The translations under genes were made by a program, and so were the position numbers. DNA of 64,000 nt from Irpex lacteus (Eukaryota; Basidiomycota; Agaricomycetes; Polyporales; Irpicaceae). Positions within the stretch are counted from its first letter, which is position 1, and each line of letters starts with the position of its first letter. The notes beneath the pieces are model-generated. The model was not told where the DNA came from, made no database searches, and saw only the letters and a list, made by a program, of their open reading frames with translations. The stretch is taken from positions 1,364,001 to 1,428,000 of the forward strand of contig MQVO02000003.1 in NCBI GenBank assembly GCA_001986395.2, given 5' to 3'. This document shows positions 55,193-64,000 of this stretch, one piece after another.

Positions 55193-57000
55193 TCATGCTC
55201 CAAAGTGCTCTACGAGAGCTGTGATAGACGGAGAGAAGAAATATTCGCCTCCGTTAGAGATGATTATCTGAGGAATTGTGAGACTATCCGAGGCGTTTCG
55301 TGGGTCCAAGCCGAATGTCTGGCGAGTACCTTGTCCGATAACGGGATCAAGTCCGAGTGGCTCAGACTTGTTGAAGGGGAAACTAGACGACAACGTTAAT
55401 AATGAGCTGTAATTCAATAATGCAGACTTACTTCGCGTTGTTGGCCCAGTTGAGCTGCTGGAATCGGAATCCATTAGAAATGACGGACTGGTATTCCACT
55501 ATCATTCGAGGTGTCAGTGTCTGCTGCATAGTATAAAGAGGGGTTGACGCACCAAATGCCAGACCACGGTCGATCGAAGTAGTGTTGCTGTTGGATTCGG
55601 CATCGGTAACCTCAGGCCCATAAGGCGTTCCTGCACGGATGGCATGGAACAGGTCAGGAATAAGACCTTGTGCTTCTAAATCACGCGGGTTGGTCTTGCG
55701 AACGTGTGCAGTGAACGGGCAGCGGGTTTCGTCTGTCGTAAGGTCTTCTCCTGGATGTATGTAGTTGAAGTCGTTGTTGCGCTGAGGATCATTGCCAAGG
55801 GTGGGATCGTCGACGTCAGGAGTGAGATCGATTGGTGCGCCACTGTTCCAGCGACCAAACATCCGAGAGCCCAAAAGTAGAGCGCCTTCCTCGACTGTAA
55901 GATTTCCAGCCTGATTCTGGAGAGCGTTGTCCAGTGTCCATTTATGGAATTCTGGCACAAGCTGCTTGAGCTTGCGGAAGACAAGGAAAGAACCATCCAG
56001 AGCCCACGAGGGACGGTTGGTGACGGGATCGTTGGTGCGGCCGGCGAAGATAACACCAGAATCCACTACGGCTTGGCCAGGGAATGGTGTACCGAAGCCG
56101 GGGATAGTAGGATTGGAGATACCGTCCAAGTAGCCGAAATCTATTCCAGATCTGAGAACGTTGATCATACATACACGATGGCTACTTACGTTCGTGTCCC
56201 TTCTCAGCCCCCGGCCTTGCTGCACTGTCAAGATCGAGCAAGACAGTCCAAGCGTCACCTAGCTTAGCCTTGAGGTCATCCCGGTATTGGTTTGTGGTGG
56301 TGACCTAGCGAAGCATTAAGGTCAGAGAATAGACATATAAAGTTCACCGTAACTTACATCGTCGCTACCAATCAAGAAAACCCCATCAACGTTGGTGCCC
56401 TTGAAAGCTTCCTCCCAAGTGCTGGTGTCGTCGCCAAAAGAAGGAGCGTCGGCAAACTGTCCTGCTGTGAAAGCAGTATCTTGTAAATCATCGGCAACAC
56501 CCAAAGCACCGAAGCCGGTATGGGAGAACGCAAGGTTCACAAACGCCTGGGGCTGACCCGACGCAGGACCGATAATTGTTTGGACAGAAGTGATATTGGC
56601 GGGAGCGTACGTCTTCAAGAAACTCTTGAACGTGGTCGCATTGTTAATGTGGAAGAAGACAAACTTCTCCTTATCCTTCTTCATGCCCACACTAAGAGCG
56701 TTTCTTCAGTAACCACAAGGATGAAGCAGGAAGACGGAACCTACAGAATATCTCCCTGGATATTCTCGAACGGAAGGCTATCATTCCCCGCAGAGGAAGA
56801 CTGAACCTCCGCGATAGTAGGGAGTGGTGGCTGACCGGGGAATGCTGATACGGGTGTCAGGACGTATCAATGCGCGACCATGAGACGAGCTTACAGCCAA
56901 TGAGGGGAGACGATCTTGCCCGCTTCACATGGTAAGCGAAAGCAGACTGCGTAACCGCAGAGAATGCAGCTGTGGCAGCAAGGAAGTGTTTGAGCTGCAT
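55193..57000 (-). CDS. Dye-decolorizing peroxidase, secreted, copy 2
   Basis: Paralogue of the neighbouring peroxidase. The start at 57000 gives MQLKHFLAATAAFSAVTQSA, a signal peptide. It keeps KKDKEKFVFFHINNATTF, FGYLDGISNPTIPGFG (GxxDG), CPFTAHVRKTNPRD with the proximal His, FHAIRAGTPYGPEV with the Arg, and NGGEYFFSPSITALVEHFGA at the end. Intron positions match copy 1 wherever I compared them, so the pair arose by duplication of the whole gene. Differences cluster in surface loops (for example PASGQPQAFVN versus PVANQPLAFVN) and in the entry sequence QGTRQTFGLDP versus QGSPRETFGLDP. No frameshift or stop seen; both copies look functional. Confidence 0.96.
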
Positions 57001-57065
57001 TGAGAGACAAGGGAGGAGGATAAGAAGGAGAGGTTCTCTGGAGGACTGCAAGGCGAACATACCTC

Positions 57066-57073
57066 CTTAAATA
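57066..57073 (-). promoter_or_regulatory. TATA box of DyP copy 2
   Basis: TATTTAAG on the minus strand about 66 bases before the start. Its place matches TATAGAA of copy 1. Confidence 0.45.
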
Positions 57074-59420
57074 CCTTGGGATAGAGCCATAGCGGCTAAA
57101 ACCGCTGCAATCCACAAGAACTGTGCCATCAAGCTCAGTAACGAGTCGGCCGCCACTTTGGAGTCAGCCTGCCGGACTGTATTGTCGTGTGGTACCTGTA
57201 TTCATGACAGGATTTGTCTCACGGACTGCCCCAGTCTACGGGCCCGTACCAGCGACGTGGGCGTATTGCATTCCAAGATTAACGCTATGGCGAAGTCTTG
57301 ACTAACGCTTGCGTTGCCCGAAGCCGTCCAAACTTACATCTTTGCCAAAGCGGGCCAATGATAGTTGCTTGATGATATTAGGCGACCGTGTCCGAAACAT
57401 CTGAAAAGTGCGTGCTCGGGATGGTTGCGTTCTGCTAATCCTTAAGCAATGTTACAATGCAAGCTTTAGAGGTTCCTTGCATTCTACTAATGTCATATCC
57501 TTAGTGCGCTGCAATGAAGCCATAACAAGAATCAATACACGGCACCGAGGGAACCATCCGTACAGTGGCAGGAACGCTATTAGGGCATAGCACATCGTAA
57601 TTGAGCAGACTTGAATGTGTGATCGGAATAGGCGAGGTTTCCTTGATCTTCTCGTCTTTCTGGCACGGACGATATGCCCGGAGGTTACGAACACTGCCGG
57701 CACTCGCGCGAAAGGCGACGGGACTCCTGAGATCCTATTTCCAACATTTCCGGCATTAGACAGGGTATTAGACAGAGCGTGGGTGTGCGAGAACGGCTGG
57801 CCACGGTTGATGGACTGTTGTATCAGCAACATACACATTCTTGAGGTACCCGAGAGTCGAGACTCCAAGTCTTCCAATAGAGAGGTTCAGGTGCGACGAC
57901 AAACTGGGTATAGGGTGAATGGTCCGTGAATTCATCATCATAGACGACACTAGAGTTCCATGTTTGAAGGTCACCTATCTTCACGCTCGAGCTGCGAGTC
58001 GCGGTAAGGAGTAAGGACCGTGACGGTCACTTCGAGTATCGATCACAGCGGGTGCTACCGCGATGTTACGTAACTTACATTTAGCGGCAGTACAAGCGTC
58101 ACACCCATCCGGATTCGGCAAGTATTCAAGTTCAACCAAACCACGATCAACGGCCTTCCTTCACCTTCACCTTGACCCACCCGCTTTCTTGTATAAATGT
58201 GCAGCAAAAATCTCACGCACGTCTTATAATAGGATTGTGGGATCTGTCTTCTTCTGTCAAGTTCAAACAGACGAGTCCCCGAAACCAATTGATACGTGCC
58301 AGTGTAACGGTCATTGTTAAACAATCAAGGTACTTGATACACCGCTCTTCCAATAAAGGACAGTACCATCATCCAGGTACGCCAAGCAGCTTTGCGATGA
58401 GCCAGTGCAGTGGTTATCCTCACACAATCCCTCTCACACTTGTTCTGTTCCTGGGAACTGCTACGGGCTTCGTCAGGCCCTTCAGATCTGCCTACCCCCT
58501 AACACAAATTTAGCCGTGAAGTGCGCCTTTCTTCGAGTCATTCACTGTCTATCTTCGCAACCATCGGAAAACAGTCACGTAATGTTCACACTGCCCGTAC
58601 CATTGTGCTGTCTTTCTTACCAATGCCTAGGGTGATTTGGCGCTAAGGCTACACCGAGTTGCACGGCAACCGACTATCCGACGTCCCGACGCCCACAAAA
58701 TACTCACGGATGAACCAACAGCGTCTCCGCCTTGCCGTTGTATACGATGACTACGACACCCGCGGCGGGGAGTCATGTCCATTTCCACTACATGCTGCGG
58801 CTTTGCAGCATACGATACAGAGCGTCTTATACTGGTTAGTAGCCCGCCGCATGATGTGCAGAAATGCAGCGCCCAATATGTCAGTCAAGCGAGAGTTACA
58901 GATTGACAGTAGTACCGGCGCAGTAATGGAATGAATACTTGCAGCTACCAACAATGGACCATTGACTGGTGGCACAGTATGGACGCACAGGAATGCGTAA
59001 CCCATAGCCTCGGGGGCGGGAGAGTCGATGAGTGCAACATCCGGCTGCTGATATGGCCGACCAAGGGTCAGAGCGCAGTGACATTCTAGGTGCAACCAGC
59101 CTCCGCAGGCTATGATGGACGCTGTGATTTGCAGAAAGGCTCGGAGAGGGACGTTCGGAGATGAGGGTGTTCATGGTAATATGCCTCGACAAAGACGGAT
59201 TGAAGCTTACCAACCTCAGTTGACAGCGGATGACTATCGCTAAGCTTGCCGAAGGTAGGATAGACGTATATCCTGTGTAGAACCCACATCCCCTGCATAG
59301 CTCAGATGTCCCAGCCATGGGAATATTCAACTTACAATGCGTTTAATCATACATCTGTTATACAACATTCCATTCTTGTGTCCTTTATGTGCGCGGACGC
59401 TGGTAGCATTTGTGGCACAT
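57074..59420. other. Upstream DyP region and 2-kb gene-free stretch
   Basis: The first 800 bases are similar to the promoter of DyP copy 1. From 57900 to 59420 I see no supported gene; frames at 58659-58934 and 58896-59330 lack family resemblance. A 38-codon frame at about 58398 (MSQCSGYPHTIPLTLVLFLG) has a signal-like start but no other support. Confidence 0.45.
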
Positions 59421-61843
59421 TCACGCGACCTTCGGCTTCGCAGCCACGGTCTGAATATCTACAGTCAAGAGGTCCTACGGGCGTGGTCATCAGAGATGCA
59501 CTATTTATAGAAGAATGAAGGAGAGTACAAACCTTGCCGTTCCGAATCTCACTGGCAGAAGGCATAAATCCGAGACGCAGGAGTTCAGACGCTTTGCTGA
59601 CGACGGGGTCTCGTTGCATACTATAGAAAGTAAAGAGTGAGCCCGTTGAGATCCAAAAGAATATAGTGCAGTCATCTACCTCGCGACAGCAATAACCTTA
59701 TCCCCCTTGACATAGTAAGCGACGAACTAGATAGCGGCAACTCTTAACGTCAAAGTTATATGTCATACGGAATGAAATACCCACCTTGAGCTCATCGAGA
59801 TTACCGTCAATAATGACATCCTCGAAGCCAGCACCGACACCGCAATACCTGAGCTGTTGGCCCTCTACACAGGACATTAATTTCACAGCCATTTGACATA
59901 AATGGGGTTATAGACTTACGAGCACTCCAGAAGACTGGTACCTTCACGAATGGCTGTCCCTTGCCCTCCGCGATCGTCTTTCCAACAGCACGTCCTTGGT
60001 TACCTGCGACCTGATGCAAACTGTCAATATCTATCACAAAACAAATAGAGAACGACACTTACATTCCAATGCTCAATCCTCCTTAGCTCGCCGGTCCCAG
60101 GTTGGGGATACAACGCAATATCACCAATCGCGTACACCCCCTCTAATCCTTTCACACGCAAGAACTCGTCCACAGTGACAGCACCACTCTTGTCGACGGC
60201 GCCCTCAAACCCTTTGCTAGACTTCAAGAACTCAGTTGCGGGAGCGACACCAACACCCATGACTACTGCGTCGGCTTCGAGGGTGATCTCTTGGCCTGAA
60301 GATGATTTGACAAGTACGGCACCGACAGCGGACGGGTTGGAAGAAGACGGGACAAGCTTAGAGACTGAGGATTCGCCGTGGAATTTCACACCCTTCGATT
60401 CGTGGAACTAAATGAGGACGTTGAGCTGAAAGATCCTGGCATCATAATCACGACCGTGACGATCCTTACTTTCTTAAGTGCGGCACCGACCTCTTTACCG
60501 AGGACGGCCTCGAAAGGATAACTTTCCTGGCCGATAACGTCGATCGATGCCAAGTTACGTTTTTGAACGGCAACGACAAGTTCCATGCTGATGAACGATG
60601 AACCGATGACAACGAGTTTCTTCCCTTCTTGCACCGCTGTAGGATCAACTGTGAGCTACATTCCGGATACCTGGAAAACCCTCGCTCACCAGTATCAACT
60701 TTCTTCGCATCCTCAACTCCTCTGAACGTGAAGACATTGCCGAGTTCCTTGCCCTCAATGGGAAGCTGTCTCGGAATACCTCCACTGGCGAGGATCAAAG
60801 TCTCGTATGTAACACGCTCATTGCTTGCGCCAACGACCACCGCCTTATTCTCGAGGTCAACAGCAGTAACCTCCGTAGACGGGCGGAAGACAACGCCATA
60901 CTTCGCCTGCAGCTCAGATGGAGATCGCCACTCGAGTTTCGACGCGTCGGTGATGAGCGCTTTGCTCAGTTTCGTCCTGGTGAAACGGGATCACATATCC
61001 ACAGATTTGATAAGTTGGTGTTATGGCGGCATGACGTCAAAATGAAGTGGGCGTACCTGTCGATGGGAGCATAGCTTTCCTTTGACAAAACTGTAATGAC
61101 ACCGTTGTAGCCATGCTATACACCAGATCCGTCAGAGTCGCATCCAATGATGAGTGAGCGATTAGGAGTGGGTATATGCTAACCTCGCGCAAACTCTCTA
61201 TGGCATGGAAAGCACCGCTACCGCCACCGACGATGACAACGCCTGGTTTGTTGCTCGCTTGGTAGCCGGATGCGAGGAGCTTGGGTTGGCGCGACATGTT
61301 CTTCTTCTGTGTGCTTTCAGGGTCTGCTGTGACGAGGATCTTCCCGTTCTCGACGCGTGCTTGGAATGAATGGAGGGCGGTAGGTGCAGGCGCATCCTCT
61401 GCAGCGTACTTAGAATCTGCACCCACCAAAAGCGCATATATGCGTACCAATATCACCAGTGCAGACATTGAAACAGGCTGGACGTGTTCTATAGTCAGGT
61501 GTAGCTGGAATTGGGGCTCATGTATACATACCTCCGTGCCAAGGGCTAGCGGACGTGTGTGAGTCTCACTGATCAGTCGTGATAAAGTATCACTCACCAG
61601 ACAACACGCCCGTCAGCTGTGAGAACACCCTTCGCAAGCGGCGCGCCATAATGTGTGCAGAACGCACTCGTCGCATGAATCTTGTCTCCAAGACGCGACA
61701 ACAGAACCTTACCCTCCCCTTCGAATGCTACTTCTTTACTGTTACGAGCTGTCAGCATTTTGTAATATGGACACGGCAAACGCTCACAGTTGTCCATCTT
61801 TCAACTCGCTCTCGTCGAGTACCGCAATAGTCTTCGTCGCCAT
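59421..61843 (-). CDS. Rieske-AIF oxidoreductase (AIFM3-like)
   Basis: FAD/NAD(P)H oxidoreductase with an N-terminal Rieske [2Fe-2S] domain, the layout of AIFM3 and related ferredoxin-reductase-like proteins. The start at 61843 gives MATKTIAVLDESELKDGQL. The Rieske ligands are CTHYGAPL and, after the intron at about 61564-61607, CPWHG (CxH and CxxH). FAD binding: KPGVVIVGGGSGAFHAIESL. ETLILASGGIPRQLPIEGKE follows. The second dinucleotide site is GKKLVVIGSSFISMELVVAV. The C-terminal FAD contact is LEGVYAIGDIALYPQPG. The last exon (59472-59421) gives DLLTVDIQTVAAKPKVA. No targeting peptide is visible, so it may be cytosolic. About ten introns. Physiological role of fungal AIFM3-like proteins is not established; proposed roles include redox transfer and death signalling. 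Confidence 0.93.
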
Positions 61844-62699
61844 TGCTCGTGTTGTCAGTGTCGGTAGTGTCGGTCTGCGGGAGAGCTGCGAGAGTGTGAA
61901 AGGCAGTGATCGAGGGGCGCGAATGCTGCGGACGACGATCATACGCTACTTTATAACGTCGCTTGAAGTGTGTGAAGTCAAGTCGAGGCTCTGGCGAGCT
62001 GAAGAGAGGGAAACCGGTGGGATGATGTCACCATCGTGGGAACTCTTACATGCTCCGCGACATCCAATCAGCTTCAGCCCATTATCCACGCAGGCAAGCT
62101 AATCTTTGCGGCAGTCCTCGAGCCGTGTTGGGTGAGGGACGATATGTAGGAGACGCTTGTGCCTCGGTAGGCGAGCCGCATTATATCGATGAAAATCTCT
62201 ACGAATATATGTCCTAGAATACTCAAACACGCCAGTCATGAGGTCTTGAGGGCACGAATGGCTCAAGTAAGCCCAGACCTTTTACAAATTTCTGCGTCTA
62301 GACATATGGATTCTCCCATGAATATACACTGCATTCAAAATACGTGCGAAACTCTCACGTTACTCCTGTTTATCGCAATTAGTACTACTATTCAAGCATA
62401 CGGTAAGTATATACGCAGTATGAATACATATAAGGTAATAAATAGCATCTGAATGGGTGTTATAGACATGAAAGCGGACAATTGTGCTCGATGAATAACA
62501 GCACCTTACTCAACGCCCCCGCCACGCGCAATGCACAGATCGTTATCTCGATCGCGCGTCTTTCTGACTCAAGGGCGCCAGAGCGCCTGACATGCATGTC
62601 CTTTTCGACCATATCATCTCCTCCGCGTATCGCGACACCGACGTTTCCCTCTCCCTCGAGATCATGTTTAAATAATTCGCCATACACGAACATATCATT
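61844..62699. other. Divergent promoter region of AIF-like and polymerase eta genes
   Basis: 856 bp between divergent starts. No gene supported; AT-rich around 62200-62460. Confidence 0.5.
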
Positions 62700-64000
62700 A
62701 TGTCTTCATCTAAACCCCCGAGCTCCCTTTGGAAAGGCAAAGCAAAAGCCACCACCGAATCACATTCAGACTTCGACCCCGCCGACCTCAACCCGGTTAT
62801 TACTTACCGCCACCTCCATTCCCACAATCTTGGTGTCAAAGATCCTCTGAGAGTCATAGCTCTTTGTGACAGTGACGCGTTCTACGCTGCCTGCGAACAA
62901 GTACGCCTCGGACTTGACCCCTCCCTCCCTCTTGTCGTCCTTCAATGGGATTCGCTCATCGCTGTCAACTATCCGGCAAGGAAATATGGAATAACTAGGA
63001 TGAGCAAGGTGAAGGATGCGTTGAGGAAGTGTCCCGACTTGCAGGTGGTTCATGTGGCGACATATAGGGAAGGGGAGGCGGAACCTGGGTATTGGGAGAA
63101 TCCGGATACGTTGACCCATAAGGTAAGTATAGAGGCACGTTTGACGCGTCACAACGCGTCTATCTTAAGCTTCTGCTGAACGAGTGTGCCTAGGTGTCGC
63201 TAGATTACTACCGTCGCGAGAGTTGGAAGGTCTACCACATGTTTAAGGACGGCCTACCGACTGGCGAAGTGGGTACGCCGTCTTCGATCTGAGCCCCTTT
63301 CCCCTACTAACCAACTCAACGCACTTTGTCACATTTCACCGATAGAGAAAGCCTCTATAGATGAAGCCTTCATAGACTTCACACATCCTGTACGCGAAGA
63401 GATCCTCAAGCGCTATCCTTACCTCGCCACAGTCCCGCCTGATGCGCCGGACGGCAAAGACAGTCCACTTCCACCGCCGCCTCCTATATCTTGGGATAAA
63501 CTGAGTACAGTTATCCCTATCAATCCGCCGCCACCAGAACCCAAGGTGGAGGATGCTGCGGAAGAAGAACAGATTTCCAGAGAAGGTGAAATCAAGGCCG
63601 TGGACGGCGAAGACGACGTCTCGCAATCACAAGTAGAAGCGGAGTCAGAGAATGTACAGCCTGACTGGAATGATCCTATAGAGGAGGACGACAGCCCTAA
63701 TACATGGCATGACGTTGCGCTTTCCATCGCTGCTGAGCTTATGGGACGTATACGACAAGATATATTCACGAAACTCGGATATTCCACGTCTGCGGTGCGT
63801 ATATCTTGTGCAGAGCTTCACAGGTTGTATTTGGTGGACAGAAAATGCTCACTATGCCTTCTTTCCGGAAGATAGGGTATCGCAAGGAATAAATTTCTGG
63901 CCAAGGTACACCAGATTTGCGGCATCAACATTCCGCTTCCAATACTCACCCACACTGCCCTAGCTCACGGCGTCATATCGTAAACCAAACGGTCAAGTGC
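62700..64000 (+). CDS. RAD30: DNA polymerase eta, partial (3' end outside window)
   Basis: Y-family translesion polymerase that copies past UV dimers. The start at 62700 gives MSSSKPPSSLWKGKAKATTE. Exons seen: 62700-63122, 63194-63272, 63346-63794, 63876-63905 and 63964 onward. Catalytic carboxylates: RVIALCDSDAFYAACEQVRL (first metal Asp) and KASIDEAFIDFTHP (SIDEA). VLQWDSLIAVNYPARKYGI and HVATYREGEAEPGYWENP are eta-specific blocks. A Pro/Glu/Asp-rich insert of about 100 residues sits between FTHP and WHDVALSIAAELMGRIR. Then GIARNKFLAK, interrupted by an intron, and LTASYRKPNGQ lead to the window end. Little-finger and ubiquitin-binding parts lie outside. Confidence 0.95.

Noticed and set aside
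59000..64000. Peroxidase, AIF-like and polymerase eta genes as a functional oxidative-stress cluster
   Set aside because: Nothing beyond adjacency supports it; spacing and strands are ordinary and there is no shared promoter motif.

Overview
The window is nuclear DNA of a filamentous basidiomycete, most likely an Agaricomycete. The evidence is gene structure and gene content: genes are split by many 50-75 nt GT-AG introns, lie 0.2-2 kb apart on both strands with no operons, and encode fungal hallmarks (Zn2Cys6 regulator, homoaconitase, dye-decolorizing peroxidases, fungal ketol-acid reductoisomerase, an ARID SWI1 subunit). Species cannot be told from sequence alone. I rebuilt exons by eye from splice consensus, reading frame and family conservation. 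For six genes (at 885, 6355, 8152, 21276, 22725 and 36176), and also those at 32836, 39026 and 49054, the summed exon lengths are a multiple of three.

Layout. 0.9-3.4 kb: (+) Arg/Ser-repeat protein with a C-terminal membrane segment. 3.6-5.5: (-) FAD monooxygenase. 6.4-7.8: (-) MINDY deubiquitinase, divergent from 8.2-9.9: (+) leucine-rich protein. 10.2-12.5: (-) intronless Ser-rich coiled-coil protein. 13.3-17.7: (-) SWI1-type ARID/poly-Gln chromatin protein. 19.0-20.3: (-) VTT-domain membrane protein. 21.3-22.6: (+) CobW GTPase. 22.7-24.0: (+) J-domain protein. 24.7-27.9: (-) Zn2Cys6 transcription factor. 29.8-31.3: (-) ketol-acid reductoisomerase. 32.1-32.6: (-) small membrane protein, divergent from 32.8-34.3: (+) WD40 protein of PAAF1/Rpn14 type. 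34.5-35.8: (-) DUF1295 membrane reductase-like protein, divergent from 36.2-37.1: (+) SDE2.

The middle is more accessory. 39.0-42.1: (+) 17-exon EF-hand protein of a lineage-specific type, followed by a diverged 91-bp tandem repeat and a 578-bp non-coding element with 48-bp terminal inverted repeats (42.4-43.0). 44.1-46.3: (-) carnitine-pathway 2-oxoglutarate dioxygenase. 46.8-48.5: (-) mucin-like single-pass membrane protein, divergent from 49.1-51.3: (+) homoaconitase. 51.8-53.6 and 55.2-57.0: (-) two tandem secreted DyP peroxidases, on a roughly 3.4-kb duplication that includes about 0.85 kb of promoter. 59.4-61.8: (-) Rieske-AIF oxidoreductase. 62.7-64.0: (+) DNA polymerase eta, cut by the window end.

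Most genes are housekeeping or regulatory, and I see no biosynthetic cluster. Shared themes are mitochondrial amino-acid and carnitine metabolism (reductoisomerase, homoaconitase, dioxygenase), ubiquitin and proteasome biology (MINDY, PAAF1-like, SDE2) and extracellular oxidation (DyP pair). The least explained items are the EF-hand micro-exon gene, the Arg/Ser membrane protein, the triple-repeat coiled-coil protein and the terminal-inverted-repeat element.
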